DNA of 32,178 bases, from positions 1 to 32,178 of the forward strand of contig RCNN01000414.1 in assembly GCA_003667245.1 (NCBI GenBank). Reading direction: 5' to 3'. Below the pieces are notes generated by a model that saw nothing but the letters and a program-made list of their open reading frames with translations, did not search any database and had not been told where the DNA came from. The DNA is from Heterostelium multicystogenum. Its lineage: Eukaryota; Evosea; Eumycetozoa; Acytosteliales; Acytosteliaceae. Below are positions 1 to 9,702 of the stretch, piece after piece (the first letter of the stretch is position 1; each line of letters begins with the position of its first letter). The position numbers and the translations under genes were made by a program.

Positions 1-1668
1 GAATCTAAATTTAAGGAAACAACTTATGGAAGAAACTATTTAATGTTAGTAGATTCTTTTTTTGAAATTGGGATAATATATAATTATTATTATTATATCA
101 ATAGTTAATAATGAAGTTGTCTTTTTAAATGAAATAGTAAGTTGATATTGGGCATTGGATTACAACAATTCACTTTTTCCTTTTTTTGGTTTATTGATAT
201 TAGGACTTTAGTCAATTGTTTTACAATAAAAATTAAAACAAAATAATAGTAAGATGATGTATCACTGTGTAGGTAAAGTGAATATTACAAAAAAAGGATC
301 CACAACTATGAAGCATCCACAAAGCGACAATAGTTTCAATGAAACGGCAAAAACAAAAATATCAATTGCAGATCAATCATTTGAAATAACCAGAACAGTG
401 ATAGATCATAAAATTTATTACAACAACACACACAACGACGATCTGCCTTTTATTCAAAAAATCATCAACTTAAATAAATTCAATTTATTTTGTATTTTTT
501 TTTTTAAATAAGAACAAAAACACTCATCAAATTTCTATATTTGAAAAATTCAAAAAACACCACCGAAATAAATCTATCAAAAAATTCCTCTTGTCAAAAA
601 TATCAGTGCCAAAAAAACGTTGGCAGCTAGTTTTGTAATTCTATCAGTTTTTTTTTACTTTCATTGTGGTTAATGGTTTTTTTGATTTTTGTTGTAATGA
701 AAAGGGTCATCAATCAAAAGGAAAACCCTCCACATTAAGAGTATTCACTGCTACTAAATATCATCACCCTCAGCTAAGACTTCTATCACAAAATTTTTAC
801 CATACTTTTGAATTAATAGTTTATCTATACTAAAGTAGTAGATAATAATATACAACAACAACAATAAAAGAGTAATAAATAATCAAATTCTATACTTGAT
901 AATTCAATTGTAAGAATTGAGCAAATTTGCTTTTATCAAATAGGTGCATCGCCAAAAAAATAAGAGAAAAGGTAGATTTATAGAAATATAGAATTACAGT
1001 AACTCCAGCTACAAGTAGTATTCGAATCTATAGTTGTTACTTGTTGGCTTTGGATCTTTAAAGATAATGGTGTTGTCACTCAAACAATCACCCAACAAAA
1101 ACACAATCAATTTTATTGATAAAAAAACCAAATCTAAACAACCTAATTTAAAATATCTTGTTAATTTGTTGTTGACATCTGGACCCAGTACCTCTGTCAT
1201 CAACTGATTAGCTTAAACAATCAATACGAGTCGCACACCCCTACTTTATTCAATTATTACACAAAACACAAATATTTTATATATTTCCTGTCTAATCAAA
1301 AACAAACTAAACAAAGTAAATCAATCATTATTAGAGTGACGTCCTTAATTAACAGGAACAAAACAAGAGAAATTAGTATTTTATTGAAAATTAGTAATTG
1401 CAATCATCCATCATAGTTTTACATTTTTGTCATTGACATCATATCATCACTTTTGAAGCATTTCTATCCCATATTAAGAAACGAGTAGTATTGATCACTC
1501 CTGGAATGATTTTCATCATTCAATGATCATTCAATCATTCATTCATTCCTCCTTTGGAACATATATTTTAAACATATCATAGAATGGTCATTAAAGTACT
1601 TTAAAGTGCTATAATAATATATTATAGAAGTAGTTAAGGGTAGTAGGAGAGGGATATTTATGGCAGCC

Positions 1669-1690
1669 CAATCAATCAATCAATCAATCA
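1669..1690. repeat. CAAT tetranucleotide repeat
   Basis: About five and a half CAAT units in tandem. The same unit recurs in degenerate form at about 1825-1838, 2735-2770, 4238-4284, in the snapin-like intron near 5335-5350, and as ATTG near 12040-12055. Confidence 0.85.
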
Positions 1691-2689
1691 TTGTACTATT
1701 ACATGCGTGGATTGGGAACAAATACAAACACAAGTTACTCGAGTCAAATACAGAATGAATCGAATCTAATCTTCCACGATTTTACTTCACACACACACTA
1801 AAAACCACCACACAACATTAACAATCAATCAATCAACCAACCGCCAACGGACACTACTCACCCACACCACTAAGCTAAACACTTATCTGGTTTGGATATC
1901 CAAACCAACACACTTGCACCACAGCTAGGTATTGAAGCAACAGCACAAATGGCGTAGTAGCAGCAGATCGATTTGATTGGACTGAATGATTGATTGTTTG
2001 TTTGATAGTAAACAGCGTTGTCTGTGCGAATTCAATCTTAAACATTTAAATTATTTCTCTATTGTTGTGATCTGAATCAAGTTACTATGTCCACTACATC
2101 TCATGCTAAGCAAACGCTCTAACGGTCAAACAATGTAAAATTAATTGTAGCGCACTAATGTATTGAGTGTAGTACTTATCCCAAATCAACTACTAGCCAA
2201 ACAAACAAGCAAACAGTCAACAAACTAATAATACCGCTTCTTTACTATTACTATACTACCTTGCGATGCTATGCTTTGATTTTACTTTACTTTGCTATTA
2301 TTTATAATTGAATGTATAAATATATATATATTATATATATGTGTTACTTTATTATTCAAATCAAATCACACCTAAATATCCTATGATTAGTACAAACAGC
2401 ATAAATTTAATCATAACCTAATCAAAGCAAAAGAATAGTGTTTAAATATTTAGTTATCAATGTTGACTGAGTGTATGTATACTATACTTTTTATATTATA
2501 TCATCATCATCATTCATCATCATCATCATCAACAAAATAGTAGTAGTGATGGACCCAATAAACACAATCAGATCTTCATCATATTACATCTAAACCTCCA
2601 AAGTTATAATTATTATTCTCTTCATTGTCTTGTTTCATTTGATATTATTAAGGATTACAAGTAAAACTTGAGGAGAAGTCATCCATTCA

Positions 2690-2713
2690 ACCACACACCA
2701 CACACCTCACCTC
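2690..2713. promoter_or_regulatory. C/A-rich tract resembling a dictyostelid G-box
   Basis: An ACCACACACC-type tract upstream of the gene at 3063. Similar tracts lie at about 1787-1815, 1856-1871 and 3036-3050. In Dictyostelium the G-box binding factor GbfA recognises CA/GT-rich elements of this kind. Assignment here is by composition only. Confidence 0.25.
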
Positions 2714-2907
2714 TATAAACCATAAAAAATCTACAATCAATCAAACCATCAAACCATCAATCAACCAATCATATATCAAAAATAAGTAAAGTTTGAAGCA
2801 GACACTAACCAATTTATTACCATCATCATTTCAAAAAATAGATTAGAGTAGATTATAGTTAGTATTCTAATTTACGAATACTAAAAAGTACTACTGTAGA
2901 GCGTTTC

Positions 2908-2931
2908 TAGTTAGTTAGTTAGTTAGTTTAG
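2908..2931. repeat. TTAG tetranucleotide repeat
   Basis: Tandem TTAG units, followed by looser TAGTTAGATAG variants to about 2965. It lies about 130 bases upstream of the gene at 3063, probably in its promoter or leader. Confidence 0.8.
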
Positions 2932-3062
2932 TTCGTTGGATAGATAGTTAGATAGTTTAGTTAGATTATCACAATCTAGATTGGAATCGAGTCGAGTAGA
3001 ACAGAATACAGGTATTGACAGCGCGTGCGACACTTTCACACACACACAGGGACTAAAATAAA

Positions 3063-4110
3063 ATGGGTGGATGTTTTTCAAAACAAAACAAAAAAGAGTG
3101 GTCGATCAAAGCGAATCGACGTCGGGTGAGTCCATGGAGACAAAGAAGAGTTGAATGACGACCACAAGAACAACTTGAAATCAGGTCGCCATCACTGGAA
3201 ATCCCATACCGTTGGTATTTGAAGCGTACTCACAGACAAGCTTGCTATACACACTGACGTCCCACGTCTTGGTCACAAGATAGACATTGTCGACAAGCTG
3301 AATCGTCGTGCCAATCTTACATTCCAGTCGGTCACTTCAATCACACTCAACAACTTGAATGCTGGCGAGTCAACCAACTTATATCAATGGAGCTTTGGCT
3401 GGCGAGAACAACAGAGCCAGCTCCGGAAGCGATGCTGCTGGAGAACGTGCCACTAACAAGGCCGCACCAAATTTCAGGTATCGATTTCATCAAACAAATT
3501 CACTTCGTCAACCACACTCACCTCCAGCGGTATCTCCACTGCTCAGGTCCTCAAGAAAGAGGAGGTCGTCTTGGCAGGTTCTCCTCAGCTTGGCCGCCCT
3601 CCTGGACGGACCAGAGAAGGAGCAACAAATCAAAGATCAATATAAAGACCACATCAAGGGTGTCGGTGACATCTCGCAGCAGCTACTCTCTCGGCTGCTT
3701 ACAAACGTCGTCCTTGAGCAGAGCAGAATGATGCAGCTGCTCAAGGTATGCCACCAAAAGATCATTTTGCCCGCCTACTATTTCATTAAAGCCAACCTCT
3801 TTGAAGGATATGCCATTCCGTGACAAGCGTGGCTCAATGGCGTATGAAGATCGTTTTTGAAGAAGACGGCACTGTCACCGCCGTCCACTCCAAGCGTCAA
3901 CACTCTACCTCTGGGCACCGAGTCCTGATCCAGAAGTTTGAGTTTGAATGGGCACTCTCCATCGGATTCGATCACGACATGCAAATCGCATCCCTTAAAG
4001 TCGACGTTGTCGACCTCATCATTTCCAAGACATTACCACAAGACAAACATCAAGAGATTCAACAAGCTTTTGCCACCTTACAACTCGCCACCACTGCTAG
4101 CAAACAGTAG
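3063..4110 (+). CDS. Unidentified protein with N-myristoylation motif; frame-broken
   Basis: I do not recognise this family. The proposed start at 3063 gives MGGCFSKQNKK. Gly2 with a small residue at position 6 is a classical N-myristoylation signal, and Cys4 could be palmitoylated, so the product is probably membrane-tethered. Base composition is richer in G+C than the flanks. Protein-like sequence continues to the TAG at 4108-4110 but hops between all three frames: about 3063-3100, 3230-3370 (HKIDIVDKLN, SVTSITLNNLNAGES), 3475-3600 (FQVSISSNKF, VLKKEEVVLAGSP), 3600-3700 (DGPEKEQQIKDQYKDHIKGV) and 3820-4110 (HRVLIQKFEFEWALSIGF). At least five shifts are needed, several at A or T runs. Real product length would be about 345 residues. 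This is either one gene with miscalled bases or a decayed gene; the uninterrupted last 290 bases favour the former. Confidence 0.45.
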
Positions 4111-4768
4111 TGAAACAGCTTCAAAGTATCAGAACCACAAACCTCTTAATAAGATAGATTCTATATAATAATAATATAATAGTAAATAATAAAATAAAGA
4201 AGCTATAACAAGTAACAAACATTTATTTATAAAATCACCAACCAACCAATCAATCAACCAATCAACCAATCAATCAAACAAACCAAAAGAAGTGGGGAAA
4301 GACAAGAAAGAGAAAGAGAAGACTGTACGAAATCCATCGATAACTTATTAAAGCACATGATAAGATCAGTAAGCTTGAGTGAAATAGTTGTATTATACTT
4401 TCACATTTGCAATATCCGCCATCAACCAACCAACAACCCAATCACAAGCAAACACACACCTACCAACTCACAATCATTTCGCCCCCTCTATATTTAAACA
4501 CAATCCACCTTATTTAAGTTGATTCAAGACGATATCGACCCCTTTTAACATGTTATAAAAGCATTTTATAATAATAGTAATAATAATAATGATAGTATTA
4601 AAATAAAATAAATTATTGTATAAATAACTAATTTAGTTAACTTTAATCCCAAATATATATATACATTATATGAACTTTTTGATGTTCTTTTGCTTTATTA
4701 TTTATTTGTACACATTGCTTTAATATTATTACTAATGCTATGTCATTTATTGTATACATTTTAGTTAC
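4111..4768. other. Convergent intergenic region
   Basis: AT-rich DNA between the stop codons of two converging genes. It contains a degenerate CAAC/CAAT repeat (4238-4284) and many AATAAA-like signals, for example near 4190 and 4600-4612, which suit 3' ends on both strands. No gene seen. Confidence 0.6.
4238..4284. repeat. Degenerate CAAC/CAAT repeat
   Basis: Interleaved CAAC and CAAT tetramers over about 47 bases, in the 3' region of the gene ending at 4110. Confidence 0.75.
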
Positions 4769-5590
4769 CTATGTTTTTATGATGAAGAAGTAGTTGTTGT
4801 GGTTGTAGTTGTTTTCTGATGTTGTACTTTCTTCTTGTTGTGGTTGCTGTTGTTTTTGTTGATCGTTGTTTTCTAATGGTACAGATGGTTGTGATTGTGG
4901 TTGTTGTTTGATTAATATTTGGGTTAGATTCAGAGATTGATGCATTTTCTAATAATGTAGTGATATTATTGCTTTCATTTGATGTAGTAACTGCTGCTGT
5001 AGTAGTTGTACTGGATGCAGTGATTATGTTGGATGTTGGATTTGGTTTAACAGGCGATGGCTTGCTCTTGAAAAAATAATGAGATTCTATCTGAAACAGA
5101 TGTCTTTTGTTGCTGTTGTTGATGTTGTAAAACTGAAGTTGACAATTTATCCAATCTACTCATGATCATGCTCAACTTGCTATTCACAGCCAAAAGACGG
5201 CCTCTTGCATTCATTAGCTTTTGAAAATATGAGGATGCAAAGTAGGTACCTGTGTCAAGCTGTTAAACTTTTCCAACTCTATAATAATAAAATCATTGTT
5301 GAATCAATTCAGTCAGTAACTTATTATTATTCTCATCAATCAATCAATCAAAACCATGTGACACATGATTAGCATAACATACCATTTGACAAAGAGTCAA
5401 TTTGCTCTGAATAGATTCTTTTGTGATTGATATACTTCTTGTATCTTGGCGTCACATTCTTGACGACTGGCGAAATCAAAAGATATAAACCATTACCAAG
5501 TATGATACGTGGATCTATAATGGGTGGTTGCTGCTGTTGCTGTTGTTGCTGCTGCTGTGTCTCATTCTCAACTAAAGATGACGAAGACAT
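4769..5590 (-). CDS. Snapin-like BLOC-1 subunit with Q/N/T-rich tail
   Basis: Likely homologue of snapin, a coiled-coil subunit of BLOC-1/BORC that acts on endosome and lysosome membranes and binds SNAREs. The ATG at 5588-5590 is followed by a poly-Q tract (5528-5557). The snapin-like core follows: LGNGLYLLISPVVKNV (snapin LLEFLRPAVQQLD), then SEQIDSLSNELEKF (snapin REQIDNLATEL), then SYFQKLMNARGRLLAVNSKL (snapin YVKKLLNARRRVVLVNNIL). A 104-bp GT..AG intron lies at 5279-5382 on the minus strand. Single-base shifts near 5455, 5415, 5254 and 5070 separate these blocks; the motifs line up only when they are bridged. After the core a low-complexity T/S/N/Q tail runs to a TAG at 4769-4771, making it longer than animal snapin (about 136 residues). 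The tail's frame is uncertain. It is divergent from iscU. Confidence 0.6.
5279..5382 (-). other. Intron in the snapin-like gene
   Basis: GTATGT donor after the codons for SLSN and a TTATTATAG acceptor. Joining the exons restores SNELEKFNSL, which matches the snapin core. It contains an ATTG tetramer run. Confidence 0.65.
5528..5557 (-). repeat. CAG/CAA repeat encoding poly-glutamine
   Basis: About ten glutamine codons (mixed CAG and CAA on the minus strand) near the N-terminus of the snapin-like protein. Poly-Q from mixed codons is common in dictyostelid proteins. Confidence 0.9.
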
Positions 5591-6012
5591 CTCTCTCTAC
5601 AATATGATGATACTTCTATCTCTAATTAATGCAATGCAAAATGATAACTTTTATTGATTTTTCCAAATACTTTTTAAAAATTCTTAAAAAGACCTCCCCC
5701 CACACACGTAGTTCAAAATCACTATTGTTATTGTTGTTATTGTTATTTTAAAAAATCTAACAACAACATTTTTATACATAAAAAGGACACATTAATTTGA
5801 AAACAAATTTAATTAATTAATTTAGTCGCTTGTTGTTGTTTTTGTTTTTTTTACAGCAAAAATTTTGTTGTGCTTTTAGAATCGATTCTTTATTGTTGTT
5901 TACTTGCATTGTGCATTTATTCATTCTTTATTCATTCATTCATTCACACATTCATTCACAACAGCGAAACAACAAGACTTATATATATACACATAATATA
6001 GATAAAGCAGCT
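5591..6012. promoter_or_regulatory. Bidirectional promoter between snapin-like gene and iscU
   Basis: About 420 bases between two divergent start codons. It is AT-rich, with T-runs and TTG repeats near 5830-5860 and an ATTC/TCAT repeat near 5925-5960. Oligo-T stretches upstream of start codons are typical of dictyostelid transcription start regions. No specific operator recognised. Confidence 0.45.
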
Positions 6013-6576
6013 ATGAATCAATTAAGAGGATTAGTTTTAAAGAATAGATCTACTATTTTTGGACAGTTCAACTCTGGTGCTACTGCTGGTAGCGCTAGTG
6101 GTCTCATGCTGAACAAGAGATTCTACCATGAGCGTGTATTGGACCACTACAACAACCCAAGAAATATCGGTTCCTTCGATAAGAAAGACCCAAGCGTCGG
6201 TACTGCTACTGTCGGTGCCCCAGCTTGTGGTGACGTCATGAAGATTCAAATCAAAGTGAAGGACAATGTCATTCAAGATGTATGCTTTAAGACCTACGGT
6301 TGTGGTTCTGCGATTGCTAGCAGCTCGCTCGCCACCGAGTGGGTCAAGGGAAAGACCTTGGACGAATGTCTCGAAATCAAGAATACCGATATTGCCAAAC
6401 ATCTTTCACTTCCACCAGTCAAGATGCATTGCTCAATGCTTGCTGAGCAAGCCATCAAGCGTGCCATCTACGACTACAAACTTAAGATCGAGAAGCAACA
6501 AGCTGCCAACCCAGGCGCTCAAGCTCCATCAGAGAAAGTTTTGGAGACACATTTCACACAGGAAAAGCCATTATAA
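6013..6576 (+). CDS. Mitochondrial iron-sulfur cluster scaffold IscU
   Basis: Scaffold on which the NFS1/frataxin machinery assembles [2Fe-2S] clusters in the mitochondrial matrix. The protein is 187 residues and unbroken. Residues 1-36 are basic and Ser/Arg-rich with few acids, a mitochondrial targeting peptide. The mature part begins around FYHERVLDHYNNPRN (37-51). The three cluster ligands are present: Cys72 in GAPACGD with Asp74, Cys97 in YGCGSA, and Cys140 in LPPVKMHCSM. The LPPVK motif (133-137) is the docking site for the mitochondrial Hsp70/HSC20 pair. The ATG at 6013 is chosen because it gives the presequence; the frame upstream is open but low-complexity and lacks an ATG. An AATAAA signal lies near 6656. 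The C-terminal 30 residues (Ala/Gln/Pro-rich) extend past the usual IscU end. Confidence 0.96.
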   Translation: MNQLRGLVLKNRSTIFGQFNSGATAGSASGLMLNKRFYHERVLDHYNNPRNIGSFDKKDPSVGTATVGAPACGDVMKIQIKVKDNVIQDVCFKTYGCGSAIASSSLATEWVKGKTLDECLEIKNTDIAKHLSLPPVKMHCSMLAEQAIKRAIYDYKLKIEKQQAANPGAQAPSEKVLETHFTQEKPL

Positions 6577-7129
6577 ACCATATATTTAAGTTTCCGCGCG
6601 CTCCGATTCCAATTCCGATTCCCATTCCACTTCCCCCTTCCACTAAACATTAGATAATAATAAATCATTATCTTTTTTTGTAAATTTAGAAGCAAATCAA
6701 TTCAACAAAGTACTACAAAACAATCTTCCTCCTCCTCCTCCTCCATTTGATTTGAACAGATTCAATAGAATTGATAAGCTAGACTTTAGGAGCATAGGGA
6801 TAGAATAGGTATAAACAATCGGTGAAAGATCTTGTTTTTTTTTTTACAGTTGACAATAAAGTAATTGAGAACAACTTGTTCAATAGTATAATATTACCAT
6901 ATTTCTTATTGATGGCTGTGTCTATCAGCCACCTTTCTCCACATTAATATGATTCACATCTGATCAAATCTAGGTATAACACAAACGAATTCTATTCTTG
7001 GACAGCTAACTCACACCCAGTCCCAATAAAAACACTGATAAAAGGTCAAATATGCAATCATCAATCAAAGATAATTAAGATTTTGGGTGGTTGTGTAAAT
7101 AACACTATTTATTTTAGATTCGGATTGCT
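6577..7129. other. Convergent intergenic region after iscU
   Basis: AT-rich 3' region of iscU and of the minus-strand gene ending at 7130. It starts with a degenerate repeat of CCGATTCC/CCATTCC units at about 6600-6645, followed by AATAATAAATC (possible poly-A signal) and a CCT triplet run near 6728-6743. No gene seen. Confidence 0.55.
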
Positions 7130-7718
7130 TTACATGCAAAGTTGAACGACTGATTGGTTTTGACCTTTAGGTTGGCAGGTGTGGTTGTATGGTACATCTT
7201 GGTACTGTTGTTCTACTTTACAGTTTCCAAAGAGGATTGAGGTGGCGTAGGTAGTGGTTTGGACTGCGGTTTGATTGCAGACAATGATTTCGTCGTTCTG
7301 GCATATCTTGGTGGCAGCTGTAGATACAAAGGATGGTTCAGTGTCACAGTTATCGGTGTCAAAGTATGAGTAGATACCGAATGTATTGGTGGTCAGTTCT
7401 ACTTGGTCTTGGCAAGAGAACTTGGCACCTTCGCTGGTGCATTGGAGTGTATAAGTGTTGGAAGTACTAGCCTCACCTGTGCAGTCACTATTTTGATAGC
7501 TTACTATGGAGGCAACACCGTCTTCAGTGCTGCAAGTGACATAAAGCGAATTGAAACAAGTGTTGGTTTTGTAGTACTCGGTAGTCTGGGCTTGACCGGA
7601 GCAAGTTGAAAAAGGGCTTCCTGCAAAAGTCTGTGAAACAAAGTAGTTGTCGGCGGCCAAGCAGCATGAAACAGACAATGCAACTACACATATATACAAT
7701 CGATAAATAGTTTCTCAT
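7130..7718 (-). CDS. Secreted Cys-rich protein, paralogue of 20199-20835
   Basis: Function unknown. Residues run from a hydrophobic leader ending CCLAADNYF to VQLCM-stop and contain about 18 cysteines. They are arranged in repeated units of the form C-x(5-6)-Y-x-x-C...SYQNSDC (NTCFNSLYVTC / SYQNSDCTG / YTLQCTS), suggesting disulfide-bonded modules, plus N-glycosylation sites (NQT, NHT, NQS). The only ATG near the leader is at 7716-7718, one frame off the body. Removing one base from the TTT or AAA run at about 7702-7712 joins it to give a leader like MRNYYRLYICVVALSVSCC. The frame break is therefore probably a miscall. The same cysteine pattern and the SYQxxDC core recur in the gene at 20199-20835, so the two are paralogues about 13 kb apart. 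Confidence 0.65.
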
Positions 7719-9312
7719 TCTTTATACTTTAACGTTAAAGTTGAAACCAACAAATAAACAGATCTAAATAGTAAGGAGATATAAATTGAATAAATAAAAT
7801 TGATTAAGTTTCTAAACTAAAATCAAAGCTGGCAATAAATGAATAAATTAATCATCATATCACTGCTTAAGAGTCAGCATATTTATAGCCGAGACAAAAG
7901 AAAGATGGATATTGTTTAAATATCTTTCAGTCTTTTCAAACAAGGATAATTCCAAAGCTCGTTTCGAAACTGAGGACCACCATACTAATTTTATCGAATA
8001 TCTGTTAAAAACATCAAAAATCACTTTAGAATTAGATGATATTTTTCGAATATCAATCAAAACAATTGGAGTTCGTTCCACTGTTTTTTGGGTGATTAGT
8101 GTTATCATCTTAAGGTTGCTACCATAGCCGTATCTCAATTAGTTTTCTAATAAATTTTAGGAGTTCACATAGTCTATCTATTTCATTGTAAATTTCAAAA
8201 TGAGATTCCTATTATTAAAATCAAGATATTTAGTATAATTTTTAAATTAATCTTTTACTCTCAAGATAATAATTCTTTCTTATACAATTTGGATGATGTC
8301 ATTATTTAGGTTTAGAAAATTCATTTGATTAATTTCAAATTCCTCTCTTTGAGCAACAGTTATCAAAATACAATAGAGAAAATTTAAAAGTTTCAGATAT
8401 CAAATAAATAAAATAATATGAAATCACTTTGTATTAAATTATATACATTTAAAGAACTTATAGAATAGAAAGCTACAAGGTTGGACCTTTTCAAAAATTA
8501 GGTTCAAACTTTAACCAACTACTCTCATAGTATGTTACAAGAAGTTGTTTGCTCAAAGTACTTTATTAGCTACCAACAGTTGAATCTTAATTTGAACGTC
8601 ACTTCGACAAAATAATTACTACAAACTTCATTTTGCTCAATTCATTGTAAACAACAACAACAAGAAGAGAACTCATTTTATATTCATCATCACTCAATCG
8701 TCATTCAATTCTGCAAAAATAATAAAAACAACAACAAATATTAGTATCTAACACTTGGTACTAATAACCAACAACACTAATAATTAATAATTAATAATTA
8801 ATAGTATTATGTTGATGATATTATTTTAGTAACATGATAATAATAATAATTAGCGATCAAATAGGTTCTCGGGGATCGGATACTTGTCAAATTTTATTGA
8901 ATGATGATGTTAATTTTTACTGATTCTGGTAAATTAAAAACACTTAAAATAATATTTTTGAAATTTAAGATAATATCGCCTCAAAACTCCCTTAATAGGG
9001 GTTGAATAAGTGGATTAGATATTCAAAAACAATTTAATAGATTTTAAATTGAAAACACTATTTTTTCATTTAATTTAATTTTGTTTTTTATTTTTGTCTC
9101 AATTCTTGGTACTAACTCCTCTTTGTGGGCATGTTGAACAACAAGACCAAACCAAACATTTAAAACAAACCACAATTGTCAGTATCCACTTTTCATTCTC
9201 TATATATACAGCAGACCAAAAGTAACAAAACAGTTATATTTCAATTACATTACCAACAACTATAATTTAACCTTTTCATAGTAGTAGTTAATAATACCTT
9301 AGTATACATACA
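7719..9312. other. Intergenic region with no supported gene
   Basis: AT-rich. At about 7860-8138 both strands are open for 70-90 codons. The minus-strand product (FDVFNRYSIKLVWWSSVSKR...) has protein-like content but no ATG-initiated architecture or family I recognise, so it may be a gene relic. From 8200 to 9300 I see only AT-rich DNA with AAC, AAT and ATTA runs; the last 100 bases are the promoter of the gene at 9313. Confidence 0.5.
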
Positions 9313-9702
9313 ATGACATTCATCAAGGGAGTTACTTATGATCCACAAGTCGCCAAAGCATCGGTCCTACAAACTAAGCAATTGCTAGTTCAATTGGAGC
9401 AGGAGTTGAACTCTTCTGATTTGCCAAAGGAAAGAGTAGAGGATATCTTTAAGCAATACCAATCTTTGCCAATTACCTACCAAATCAACTGGGCTGTTGC
9501 AGGTATGTATATTAATGAATACAAGAATATTTTTAACAATCATGATATTAATTAATAAAATTTTTAAATAGGTGAGGATCCACTTGAAAATCAAAAGAAA
9601 GCCGATTTTTGTAGAGACAAGTTAAATGAATTGAACCACGAATATCATTTTACCAGCAACAAGATCCCAAGAGCTTTCAACGCTGACTCTGGAGGTTATT
9701 AA
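9313..9702 (+). CDS. Small soluble protein of unknown function, two exons
   Basis: Exon 1 is 9313-9502 and exon 2 is 9572-9702, joined in frame to encode 106 residues ending NADSGGY. The intron has a GTATGT donor and TTTAAATAG acceptor. The protein starts MTFIKGVTYDPQVAKAS, has no signal peptide or membrane segment, and has an amphipathic helix around LQTKQLLVQLEQELNSS (about residues 19-35). A second helical, charged region follows (ENQKKADFCRDKLNELNHEY). Composition is that of a genuine cytosolic protein and there is no frame break, but I cannot assign a family. AATAAA-type signals follow at about 9750-9790. Confidence 0.75.
9503..9571 (+). other. Intron of the 9313 gene
   Basis: 69 bp, GTATGT..TAG, AT-rich. 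Splicing joins INWAVAG to EDPLENQ in frame. Without splicing the frame runs into a low-complexity tail and a stop at 9553-9555. Confidence 0.85.

Larger units (their letters stand above)
1..3062. other. AT-rich intergenic DNA, no supported gene
   Basis: I find no convincing gene in this stretch. The few short open frames (for example 254-511 on + and 1009-1203 on -) have low-complexity or intergenic-like composition and match nothing I recognise. What it holds is simple sequence: CAAT tetramers near 1669-1690, 1825-1838 and 2735-2770, an AT dinucleotide run near 2318-2341, ATC runs near 2503-2532 and TTAG repeats at 2908-2931. C/A-rich tracts lie at about 1787-1815, 1856-1871, 2690-2713 and 3036-3050. 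The tracts nearest 3063 probably belong to the promoter and leader of the gene starting there. Confidence 0.6.

Noticed and set aside
254..511. 85-codon + strand open frame
   Set aside because: Begins with an ATG but composition is like the surrounding AT-rich DNA, it ends in a Phe run, and no motif is visible.
1009..1203. 64-codon - strand frame beginning MTEVLGPDVNNK
   Set aside because: The first 20 residues look protein-like, but the rest is low-complexity and no neighbouring exon or family supports it.
7860..8138. Open frames on both strands (minus product contains FNRYSIKLVWWSSVSKR)
   Set aside because: No full gene architecture and no recognised family; possibly a relic, but not supportable.
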